Both the position numbers and the translations under genes were made by a program. From NCBI GenBank assembly GCA_030628245.1, contig DAOVRI010000079.1, forward strand, positions 1 to 7,488: 7,488 nt of DNA, in the 5' to 3' direction. The notes under the pieces are model-generated. The model was given only the letters and a program-made list of their open reading frames with translations. It had not been told where the DNA came from and did no database searches. The DNA is from Dehalococcoidales bacterium (lineage in GTDB: Bacteria > Chloroflexota > Dehalococcoidia > Dehalococcoidales > RBG-16-60-22). Shown piece by piece: positions 1 to 6,095 of this stretch (the first letter of the stretch is position 1; the number at the start of each line of letters is the position of its first letter).

Positions 1-504
1 AGAGGCATGGACGCATTGCTGTGCTTCCCGATGCTTCTACTGGCTCTCGTCGTGGCATCCGTCCTTGGCGGCGGTATTCAGAACGTCATCATCGCTCTAA
101 CCGTCGCTACGACACCTGGATACGCCAGGGTAACGTGCGGACTGACCCTCAGCATCCGGGAAAACGATTATGTCCTGGCCGAACGCGCCATGGGTTCCAG
201 TGACGTACGCACCATGCTCGGCCACATCCTGCCAAATGCCTTCCCACCGCTTATAGTACTGATGACGATGCAGCTCGGGAATCTCATCCTGGCCGAGGCC
301 GGCCTTAGCTTTATCGGCATCGGTATCGAGCCGCCGGGGGCTGCCTGGGGTGCCATGGTCAGCGACGGCTATCAATATTTATTAAGAAACCCGGTACTTT
401 CCTTCGCCCCCGGACTTGCCATTATGCTGGTAGTATTTGCCTTCAATATGGTGGGTGATGGCCTGAGAGACGCCCTCGACCCCAGGCTTAGAGGTTTGCT
501 CTAA
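1..504 (+). CDS. Peptide/oligopeptide ABC transporter permease, DppC/OppC family (5' partial)
   Basis: This is the C-terminal 167 residues of an inner-membrane permease of the binding-protein-dependent transport family that imports di/oligopeptides, nickel or related solutes. The frame is open at base 1 (Arg-Gly before the first Met), so the start lies before the window and the Met at base 7 is internal. The first residues (RGMDALLCFP) match the family's conserved segment before a membrane helix. The cytoplasmic EAA loop, which docks on the ATPase subunit, follows as DYVLAERAMGSSD then HILPNAFPPLIV. After it come LAEAGLSFIGIGIEPPGAAW and the typical ending GDGLRDALDPR, all characteristic of DppC/OppC rather than DppB. 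Full-length members are about 280-320 residues, so roughly half is seen. The frame looks intact. The solute cannot be told from the permease alone, and ATPase genes, if present, are not downstream in this window. Confidence 0.93.
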   Translation, partial: RGMDALLCFPMLLLALVVASVLGGGIQNVIIALTVATTPGYARVTCGLTLSIRENDYVLAERAMGSSDVRTMLGHILPNAFPPLIVLMTMQLGNLILAEAGLSFIGIGIEPPGAAWGAMVSDGYQYLLRNPVLSFAPGLAIMLVVFAFNMVGDGLRDALDPRLRGLL

Positions 505-517
505 TGGTTAAAATGTA

Positions 518-541
518 GAGAAACAACCTCGTTTCGTTTTT
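518..541 (+). terminator. Possible weak terminator after the permease gene
   Basis: A short stem GAAAC/GTTTC (520-524 with 531-535, six-base loop) is followed by GTTTTTC. It lies 16 bases after the permease stop. An alternative pairing, GAGGTT (491-496) with AACCTC (525-530), competes with it. The stem is short and A/T-rich, so this is only a candidate. Confidence 0.25.
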
Positions 542-587
542 CACAGTATAGTATCGACTTGAGGTATATCAAGGAAGACACATAATT

Positions 588-860
588 ATGACTACCTGGC
601 ACGAGTATGTTCAAAGAAACGGTAGAGTCCCCGAATGGCCTTATCCCGTCAACTACGGCAAGGTGAATGAAGTCGTTACCGATGTCCTGGTTATCGGCGG
701 CGGCTGTGTCGAGGAATGCCCCCAGCCCGGAGCTATTACCATGCTCCACCCGACACAGCAGAGAATATCAATGAACTGGAAGCGCCAGGACACCGGGGAA
801 TTATTCCGCCTGGGCATGAAGAACCCCCCACCACCCAACACCAGACCGCCGTCAGGATAG
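588..860 (+). pseudogene. Fused remnant: start of an FAD-dependent oxidoreductase joined in frame to the tail of a 4Fe-4S ferredoxin
   Basis: The frame encodes 90 residues after a fair ribosome binding site (AAGGAAG, 571-577, 10 bases before ATG). Residues 1-40 resemble the N-terminus of fumarate reductase/APS reductase-like flavoproteins: MTTWHEYVQRNGRVPEWPYP, then TDVLVIGGG, the beta strand and first glycines of a Rossmann FAD-binding loop. The expected helix (such as AGCWAA) does not follow. The sequence instead becomes CVEECPQPGAI, which is CxxxCP plus AI, the third and fourth cysteines of a [4Fe-4S] motif. It ends in a proline-rich tail, MKNPPPPNTRPPSG. The likely origin is a deletion between neighbouring flavoprotein and ferredoxin genes at a shared GGCGGC stretch, which would keep the frame. 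The product could bind neither FAD nor a full cluster, so it is probably non-functional. Alternatives are an assembly error or an unrelated small protein. The joined-gene reading is inferred from motifs only. Confidence 0.6.
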
Positions 861-896
861 TTGATGCATGATAACTGAAGATGGTGTAGACCAGAA

Positions 897-1607
897 TTAA
901 CGGGGTGGGAAAACATCCTGGCTCTGGAACCTGTACCCCACTCCGGGCACGCTGACGATGCATACGGGCTCTCTCGGGTCGGGTTCAATCTTGGCCCGCA
1001 GGTGGCCGATATAGACGTGCAGATACTCCCTCTCCGTTTTATATTCCGGACCCCAGATTTTACCCAGGAGATACCGGTAGCCGAGAGCCTGCCCCGCACT
1101 CAGGACCAGTTCCCGCAATAACTTGTATTCCGTTGGTGTCAGTTTAACTTCGTTACCGTCGGCGGTTACTCGCCTCGTGGCAAAGTCAATCTTCAGGTTG
1201 TCGCATTCAAAATATGACCTGGCAGGGGTAGAATCGTCTATCTTATTACGTCGAAGCACCGCCCTAACCCGGGCGATAAGCTCATCGATACCGAACGGCT
1301 TGGTGATATAGTCATCGGCGCCGAGGTCCAGGCATTTCACCTTGTCGGCCGTATCGCCCCGGGCGCTGAGCCCGATAATCGGGACCTGAGACCACTGGCG
1401 TAGCCGCCGGCAGACTTCAAACCCGTCCACCTTCGGCAGCATCATGTCCAGGAGAACGAGGTCGGGCGGTTCCTTTTCTACTATCCGTAAAGCCTCGGCA
1501 CCGTCCCTGGCCGTAAGAATATGCCAGCCCTCCCCGGCAAGGTTGAACCTCAGGAACTTTAATATCTTCTCGTCATCATCAACCACAAGAATAAAAGTAT
1601 GAGCCAT
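897..1607 (-). CDS. Two-component response regulator, OmpR/PhoB family (KdpE-like)
   Basis: This 236-residue cytoplasmic transcription factor has a receiver domain (about 1-120) and a winged-helix DNA-binding domain (about 130-230). The receiver shows the acidic cluster Asp10-Asp12, the phosphoacceptor Asp54 in LVLLDMMLP, Ser81 in the conserved Ser/Thr position (GLSAR), and Lys103 in the YITKPF motif. The output domain has LTPTEYKLLREL, then YLHVYIGHLRAKIEPDP (recognition-helix region) and the terminal wing VPGVGYRF. Length and layout are normal for the family. It lies 21 bases after the sensor kinase stop and is presumably phosphorylated by that kinase. Its own ribosome binding site is weak (AGGG about 12 bases before ATG), so it may rely on read-through translation from the kinase gene. 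Its targets are unknown, but repeats upstream of the operon are a plausible autoregulatory site. The start gives the receiver its usual short lead-in. Confidence 0.95.
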   Translation of the reverse strand: MAHTFILVVDDDEKILKFLRFNLAGEGWHILTARDGAEALRIVEKEPPDLVLLDMMLPKVDGFEVCRRLRQWSQVPIIGLSARGDTADKVKCLDLGADDYITKPFGIDELIARVRAVLRRNKIDDSTPARSYFECDNLKIDFATRRVTADGNEVKLTPTEYKLLRELVLSAGQALGYRYLLGKIWGPEYKTEREYLHVYIGHLRAKIEPDPREPVCIVSVPGVGYRFQSQDVFPPR

Positions 1608-1628
1608 AATATTATCGCCCTGCTATTA

Positions 1629-4115
1629 CTAACGCGGCCTCAGTCGACTGCTCTCCTTTTCGCCTACCGGCAGGCTGAAACTGAACTTTGAGCCTTTGCC
1701 TACCTCGCTTTCCGCCCAGATTTCGCCGTAATGCGCCTCGACAATACCCCGGCAGATGGACAGACCCAGGCCGATGCCCGCTTCCGAACTTTCACTACTG
1801 CCCACACGGTAGAACCGGTCAAAGACTTTATCCAGGCTCTGCGGAGATATGCCTTCTCCATCATCCCTAACGCTGATAACAACCGAGTCGCCGCAAAGTT
1901 CCGCCTGTATTATAACCTGTCTTCCCTTTTTTGAATACTTCGCGGCATTCTCACAGAGGTTAACCAGCACCTGCCCGACACGTACCCTGTCCACAAAAAT
2001 ATCCGGCAGGTCGGAGGGTATCAGCGCCCGCACTTTATGATTCCTGGTAACCGCTCCCAGCTCTCTGTCTGCCCACTCCAGTATCTCGGCAATCTGATAC
2101 CAGTCCTTTTCCAGCTTCATGGCCCCGGACTCGAGACGCGACATATCCAGCAGGTTACCCACCAGCTTGGCGAGATAATCGGCCTCGTGGTCGATGTCCA
2201 GTAGAAAGTCCCTCTCCTCTTCCTTACTCCATCCTTTCGAGTTCCGCAGGAAAGTCGATGTATAGCCCTTGATGATTGCCAAAGGAGTACGCAGCTCGTG
2301 AGAAACCATGGAAAGCAGGTCGGTTTTCAGTCGCTCCGATTGCCTCAGTGCTTCTATCTTAACTTTCGCCTGGATAATCTCTTCCTCCAGCCTCTTCCTT
2401 TCCGTGATGTCCCGGAAAACCTCGATAATCGATACGCTGCCGTCCGGGTTCAGCAGGGGAGCGGTAGCCACCTCGTATTCCTTACCCCCTATATTCTGGA
2501 TACCGATATTTTTCGGCTTCACTTCGCTATCGCCAGAGTCCCATTGAACCGGACAATTAGAGCACTTCCTTTCTTTCCCGAGGGCTTTCCAGCATTTCTT
2601 TTCACCGCTACCACAGAAGTTTGTCTCTGCGGCATGATTCATAAATTGTATCGTCTGGTTGGCATCGACAATCATAACGCAATCACTCATACTGTTTAAC
2701 CATTTTTCCAGATTCTCCCTGGCTTCGAGGATATCCTTATACAATCGCAGATTCTCCAGGGTGATGGCAATCTGATTGATTATGGCATTGACCATCTGCA
2801 CGTCCTCGATGCTGTAAGGCTGCCCGGAGAGTTTCTTGCTTACCAGAAGCAGCCCCGATATCTGACCGCTGCGCGACCTCAATGGCGCTATGAGCTCCGC
2901 ACCGATTTCCTTCAAGCATTCCGCCTCTTCCCAGACAATGTTCTGCAGTTGAGGAATAACCGAGATATCCTGGTAGCTCAATAATCCGCTGGAATTCTCC
3001 AGCCACCGGAGCAGCGGACTCTGAGCTTTAAAGACTATCCTGGAAGTATCTCCCGTTTCGCTTGCCGAACAGACCACCTGAAAATCCCCGTTTTTTGATA
3101 GTGGTTGTAAAAGGTACACATCTGAGGCATGCAGCGCCCCGGCGACCATCTTGACCGTGGTGCTATTTACCTGAGCAAGGTCAGAAAGACTCTGCGTGTG
3201 CCAGCTGAAAGTTTCCAGGGCTTTGAGATAATCGTACCGGTCGCGGTAAAACCACCTGTCCACCTGCCTCTGAACCAGTCCCCACAATGCCGGAACGGAA
3301 AAGGCCAGGACGATAACGATTAAAAAGTACAGCCACGGAGCCAGCGGAGATTCGTATAGTATACGGGTTGCCAGAAAGAACAATCCGATAACGGGCACGG
3401 CAATCCCAGCGCATGTCAGGATATATGCGATGCTCTTTCTAAGGATAATTCTGATATCCAGAAGATTGTATTTCAGGATAGCCACCGTGGTTAACAGACA
3501 GAATGAAATGACGCCAATTACCAGACCCGGATAAAAGGGCAATCCCAACAATGGTAGAACATCAAATAACCCTCCGATAAGTATCAGGGTGATGCCTATG
3601 ATGATATAGCCAGCCTGGTTCCGTTCCTCCGCATACGATGATGTTCGGTAGACCCTGATGAAGTTAATAGCCGCCGCCATACCCACTCCCAAAACGAATA
3701 ACATCAAGATACCAACTGCCGGCGCGTATACAGGTGCATACCCGTACGACTTTATCTGCATACCGGTGATAAACAGGCGGGTCATCGCCAGGGGGATTAA
3801 AAGGAAACAAATGAGGTAAAGAAAAGCGATTAATCGCTTCCTGATTCTGGTAGAAGTGTAAATAACTGAGAAATGATAGAAGAAAACCGCCACAAACGCA
3901 CTCAGAGGTACCAGCCACCTTTCCCATAAATAGGAGGACTCAATATCAGGACTGGCCCGCATGCCAAAAATGATAGAGCCCCAGACAGCCAAACTCAATA
4001 AGAATAGAGAAAATACGCGGTGGGTAGAGCTGCGGTAATGCCCTCTCAGTACGATAATTACCAGCCCCAGACAGAAAAAAGCCTGTACTAACGGCAGCAC
4101 CAGGTAAGCCGTCAT
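1629..4115 (-). CDS. Membrane-bound hybrid-sensing histidine kinase: multi-TM, GAF, Cys-rich PAS, HisKA, HATPase
   Basis: This 828-residue sensor autophosphorylates on His and passes phosphate to the adjacent regulator. About seven hydrophobic segments fill residues 1-215, resembling the 7TM sensor region of some histidine kinases, and two more lie near 231-252 and 259-280. A basic juxtamembrane stretch (QRQVDRWFYRDRYDYL) leads to a GAF-like region (about 305-455). A PAS domain (about 470-570, ending FRDITERKR) carries Cys501, Cys508, Cys518 and Cys521. A coiled-coil linker precedes the dimerisation domain with His606 in MVSHELRTPL. The ATPase domain has the N box (Asn719 and Asn723), the G1 box DDGEGI at 751-756 and the G2 box GIGLGL at 780-785. 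All catalytic motifs are present, so it should be active. The signal is unknown; the four cysteines point to redox, metal or a bound cofactor. It follows the GH3-like gene by 21 bases. There is no receiver domain, so it is not a phosphorelay hybrid. Confidence 0.94.
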   Translation of the reverse strand: MTAYLVLPLVQAFFCLGLVIIVLRGHYRSSTHRVFSLFLLSLAVWGSIIFGMRASPDIESSYLWERWLVPLSAFVAVFFYHFSVIYTSTRIRKRLIAFLYLICFLLIPLAMTRLFITGMQIKSYGYAPVYAPAVGILMLFVLGVGMAAAINFIRVYRTSSYAEERNQAGYIIIGITLILIGGLFDVLPLLGLPFYPGLVIGVISFCLLTTVAILKYNLLDIRIILRKSIAYILTCAGIAVPVIGLFFLATRILYESPLAPWLYFLIVIVLAFSVPALWGLVQRQVDRWFYRDRYDYLKALETFSWHTQSLSDLAQVNSTTVKMVAGALHASDVYLLQPLSKNGDFQVVCSASETGDTSRIVFKAQSPLLRWLENSSGLLSYQDISVIPQLQNIVWEEAECLKEIGAELIAPLRSRSGQISGLLLVSKKLSGQPYSIEDVQMVNAIINQIAITLENLRLYKDILEARENLEKWLNSMSDCVMIVDANQTIQFMNHAAETNFCGSGEKKCWKALGKERKCSNCPVQWDSGDSEVKPKNIGIQNIGGKEYEVATAPLLNPDGSVSIIEVFRDITERKRLEEEIIQAKVKIEALRQSERLKTDLLSMVSHELRTPLAIIKGYTSTFLRNSKGWSKEEERDFLLDIDHEADYLAKLVGNLLDMSRLESGAMKLEKDWYQIAEILEWADRELGAVTRNHKVRALIPSDLPDIFVDRVRVGQVLVNLCENAAKYSKKGRQVIIQAELCGDSVVISVRDDGEGISPQSLDKVFDRFYRVGSSESSEAGIGLGLSICRGIVEAHYGEIWAESEVGKGSKFSFSLPVGEKESSRLRPR

Positions 4116-4119
4116 GCGT

Positions 4120-4134
4120 CACCTCTGCGAGGTG
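4120..4134 (-). promoter_or_regulatory. Hairpin covering the kinase ribosome binding site
   Basis: Read on the minus strand, CACCTC-GCA-GAGGTG forms a perfect six-base-pair stem with a three-base loop. Its 3' arm is the Shine-Dalgarno sequence (AGAGGTGA) of the kinase gene, four bases before ATG. It begins two bases after the stop codon of the upstream gene, so ribosomes finishing that gene would sit on or open the hairpin. This suggests translational coupling. The pairing is visible directly; the regulatory effect is inferred. Confidence 0.5.
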
Positions 4135-4136
4135 CT

Positions 4137-5720
4137 TTACGAAATTCTGAGAAGACTCTCGATAATATCATCGGCAGCATTCATGTGAGGAGGTTTCAGT
4201 TGAGCCAAATCAGCGCCTTTTTCCTTCATTTCCTGGTAATATCGCTGGAAACTCCCTGATGGTATGATAGTTATCCTCACTGGCCTTACGTCAAGCATGG
4301 TCTCCAAATTATAATAGTCCTGACTAAGATTCTTCAACTGCTGGTGTATCAACTCCTCCAGCTTCTCGCCACTAAACTCTTCTTTCAGCTCGATATACAG
4401 GCGTACAGTAGGTTTGTTATCTTCGTACTCCTTGCGGGCGGACCAGTCCTCAAACTTTATTCCGGTATTAGCAATAGCCTGCCAGATTGTCTTTTCGTCC
4501 AGCCTGGTAAACCCGGCAATATCAATAAGGTCATCGGCACGACTTTCGAAAATCATCTGGGGTAATCTGATTCCGGCTTCCTTATCTTCGAGGGCGACTA
4601 TTTGAATCAGGTCGCCCAACCTGTAGCGCAGGAAAGGCATGCCGTGGAAACTGGTGATGACTATCTCATAACGCCGTCCGGGTTTAACTCCATTCAGGAG
4701 CACGGTTCGGGGCTGGTAGTCCTTATTCTCCCGGCTTTTCAGCCATTCTTCCTCGGGAACAAACTCCCAGAAACCGGTGGCGGGGAAGAAAGTCATACCT
4801 TTCTTATTCCAGGCTTGAGTGGCAATCGTCCCGGCTTCGGTAGCGCCGTACATTTCCAGCGGCTCTTTACCCCAGTAGTATTTCACCTTCTCCCGGTAAA
4901 TACTGGTGTCCATACCGTAGCAGGCGAGCCCTTTTAACGACCACAGGTCTTTCGGTAACATGGGCCTGCCTTCTTTTTTACACCGCAGCCAGGCGATAAT
5001 CAGACGCCATAGTATTGCCGGTTGCAGTACCTGCCGGCTCAACTTCAATTGCCCCAAGCTTTCGGTAAATCTTTCGCCCATCTTAACCAGGACACCGGCC
5101 GTGGAACTCAGCATATCCACCCCGGTACGCAGTGCCATCTGAAAACCATCCCGAATCTTCTCCTCGAAGTCGGTATCCCCATAATTTCCCGAAGGCGGAA
5201 TAAGCCGGGCGCCAAGCTGCGGGGCCAGCAGCTCATTGATAATCCCGGACATATACGGAGGCGCCGGCAAGCTATACAATACCCGCAGACCATTGCTGAT
5301 GTTGACCTCGCCTTTATTAGCCGTACAGGCCAGGATTACTATAGCGACATTACACATGGCGAACATCTCAATAGCCCGGTGAGTATAGGGTACCCACTTG
5401 GAATCCCCACCTCTGCCCGACGTGCACGCCCAGCAATAAGGCTTTACCGCCAGCACATCCTCGTTTTTTCCTCCCAGGGGGCCGGCATAATCATCATATG
5501 TCGTCAGACTGACCATCTGGCGGAATTCAGATACGTTCGTGGGTTTCTGAGGCATGAACTTTCTGGCCAGAGGGCTATTATAAACAGTATCAATCTGTTT
5601 CATTAATAGCTGCTCCTGTATTTCCATAAAATCCGAGAGCGACAGGTCCAGAAAGCCGCAATACTTATTCCAGGCCTTTTCCTTATTCCCCAGTCGAAAC
5701 AGTTCATCCTCGGTAATCAT
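4137..5720 (-). CDS. GH3-family adenylate-forming enzyme (probable acyl-acid amido synthetase-like)
   Basis: The product is 527 residues and cytoplasmic, with no signal peptide. Its ends and motifs match the GH3 group of the ANL adenylating superfamily, which activates a carboxylic acid with ATP and often couples it to an amine. Seen are the phosphate-binding loop CTSGRGG (residues 99-105), the adenine/acid motif YGATEAG (291-297), the hinge-region LRYRLGDL (364-371), and a C-terminal signature, GSFQRYY...KGADLAQLKPP, close to the plant GH3 pattern GTF...GAS.NQYKxPR, with Lys509 in the conserved position. I chose ATG at 5720 because AGGAGG lies exactly eight bases upstream. An in-frame ATG at 5825 would add 35 residues but has no ribosome binding site. 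It heads an apparent operon with the kinase and regulator. The substrate is unknown. A phenylacetate-CoA-ligase-like thioester-forming role is an alternative. Confidence 0.85.
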   Translation of the reverse strand: MITEDELFRLGNKEKAWNKYCGFLDLSLSDFMEIQEQLLMKQIDTVYNSPLARKFMPQKPTNVSEFRQMVSLTTYDDYAGPLGGKNEDVLAVKPYCWACTSGRGGDSKWVPYTHRAIEMFAMCNVAIVILACTANKGEVNISNGLRVLYSLPAPPYMSGIINELLAPQLGARLIPPSGNYGDTDFEEKIRDGFQMALRTGVDMLSSTAGVLVKMGERFTESLGQLKLSRQVLQPAILWRLIIAWLRCKKEGRPMLPKDLWSLKGLACYGMDTSIYREKVKYYWGKEPLEMYGATEAGTIATQAWNKKGMTFFPATGFWEFVPEEEWLKSRENKDYQPRTVLLNGVKPGRRYEIVITSFHGMPFLRYRLGDLIQIVALEDKEAGIRLPQMIFESRADDLIDIAGFTRLDEKTIWQAIANTGIKFEDWSARKEYEDNKPTVRLYIELKEEFSGEKLEELIHQQLKNLSQDYYNLETMLDVRPVRITIIPSGSFQRYYQEMKEKGADLAQLKPPHMNAADDIIESLLRIS

Positions 5721-5723
5721 AGT

Positions 5724-5736
5724 CCTCCCCTCCTCC
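5724..5736 (-). promoter_or_regulatory. Strong ribosome binding site that sets the GH3-like gene start
   Basis: On the minus strand the run GGAGGAGGGGAGG precedes ATG at 5720. The AGGAGG at 5729-5734 leaves eight bases to the start, which is optimal. No comparable sequence lies before the upstream in-frame ATG at 5825, where the leader is A/T-rich. If the longer form were used, this run would encode Glu-Glu-Gly-Arg. Confidence 0.75.
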
Positions 5737-5847
5737 AGCATACCATACAGATGTTCGTTATAGATTCTAGTCTTGGTGTCGTCCAGTTTCAAGGGAACAC
5801 CCGCTAATGTACCGTACCTGCGCATAAAATTTTTAGAGAATCTTTAG

Positions 5848-5879
5848 AATTTACCCTGTTTTTTGAATAATTTACCATG
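5848..5879. repeat. Direct repeat AATTTACC[C/A]TG, two copies 21 bp apart (candidate operator)
   Basis: AATTTACCCTG (5848-5858) and AATTTACCATG (5869-5879) differ at one base, and their starts are 21 bp apart, two turns of the helix. They lie 128-159 bases before the chosen GH3 start, in the divergent region. The inverted core GGTAAAT recurs at 5972-5978. OmpR/PhoB-type regulators usually bind direct repeats on one helix face, so the operon's own regulator is a candidate ligand (inference). The region is A/T-rich, so chance is possible. Confidence 0.45.
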
Positions 5880-5936
5880 TCCATCATGTATAAAAGATAT
5901 CGACCGGTTGCCTGCCCTCTCCCACCCCCTTTCAGC

Positions 5937-5965
5937 TTTACTCCGTAGCTAAACTGTGCTATAAT
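5937..5965 (+). promoter_or_regulatory. gyrB promoter (sigma-70 type, extended -10)
   Basis: A perfect TATAAT at 5960-5965 is preceded by TG one base upstream (TGCTATAAT, an extended -10). TTTACT at 5937-5942 matches four of six bases of the -35 consensus with the ideal 17-bp spacer. Transcription should start near 5972, giving a leader of about 124 bases before gyrB. No equally good promoter was found on the minus strand for the GH3 operon. Confidence 0.7.
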
Positions 5966-5972
5966 CAATCAG

Positions 5973-5990
5973 GTAAATGTGCGTGTTTAC
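5973..5990. promoter_or_regulatory. Inverted repeat at the predicted gyrB transcription start
   Basis: GTAAA (5973-5977) and TTTAC (5986-5990) face each other across eight bases, starting about one base after the predicted transcription start. A repressor bound here would block the promoter; in RNA it could form a weak 5' hairpin. The left arm overlaps the GGTAAAT core shared with the direct repeats upstream of the GH3 operon. The symmetry is visible, the role is inferred. Confidence 0.3.
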
Positions 5991-6060
5991 AATTAACTGG
6001 CCGGCCCACCACTTTATAACCGCAGGTTACGCTGCTCCCTTTCAGAATGACCGCTTTATT

Positions 6061-6089
6061 TCCCGTCATCTTTTCCAGATGAGGGAGGA
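6061..6089 (+). promoter_or_regulatory. Hairpin overlapping the gyrB ribosome binding site
   Basis: TCCC-G-TCATC (6061-6070) can pair with GATGA-GGGA (6078-6086), giving nine base pairs with one bulged G and a seven-base loop. The 3' arm contains the first part of the gyrB Shine-Dalgarno region (GAGGGAGGA, 6081-6089; GGAGG ends seven bases before ATG). In the folded state ribosome access would be reduced, so it may tune or switch gyrB translation. The rest of the leader (5991-6060) shows only a weak GCAG/CTGC stem at 6022-6035. Confidence 0.5.
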
Positions 6090-6095
6090 CTTATA

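Noticed and set aside
861..896. Possible bidirectional terminator between the converging remnant and regulator genes
   Set aside because: The 36-base gap holds no convincing stem followed by a T run on either strand.
653..1099. Minus-strand frame of 148 codons spanning the end of the regulator gene and the fused remnant
   Set aside because: It overlaps the DNA-binding domain of the regulator in another frame and shows no protein-like motif.
2298..2699. Plus-strand frame of 133 codons opposite the kinase PAS and HisKA region
   Set aside because: It is antisense to conserved kinase motifs, including His606, and has no support of its own.
5022..5606. Long plus-strand open frame of 194 codons opposite the GH3-like gene
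   Set aside because: It lies wholly antisense to a well-supported gene, has no ribosome binding site or recognisable motif, and reads as low-information shadow sequence.
5890..5925. Possible minus-strand promoter with TATACA as -10 for the GH3 operon
   Set aside because: No acceptable -35 lies at the proper spacing, so the match is no better than expected in A/T-rich sequence.
5999..6006. Palindrome GGCCGGCC in the gyrB leader
   Set aside because: A short self-complementary site with no partner, T run or relation to the start; probably chance.
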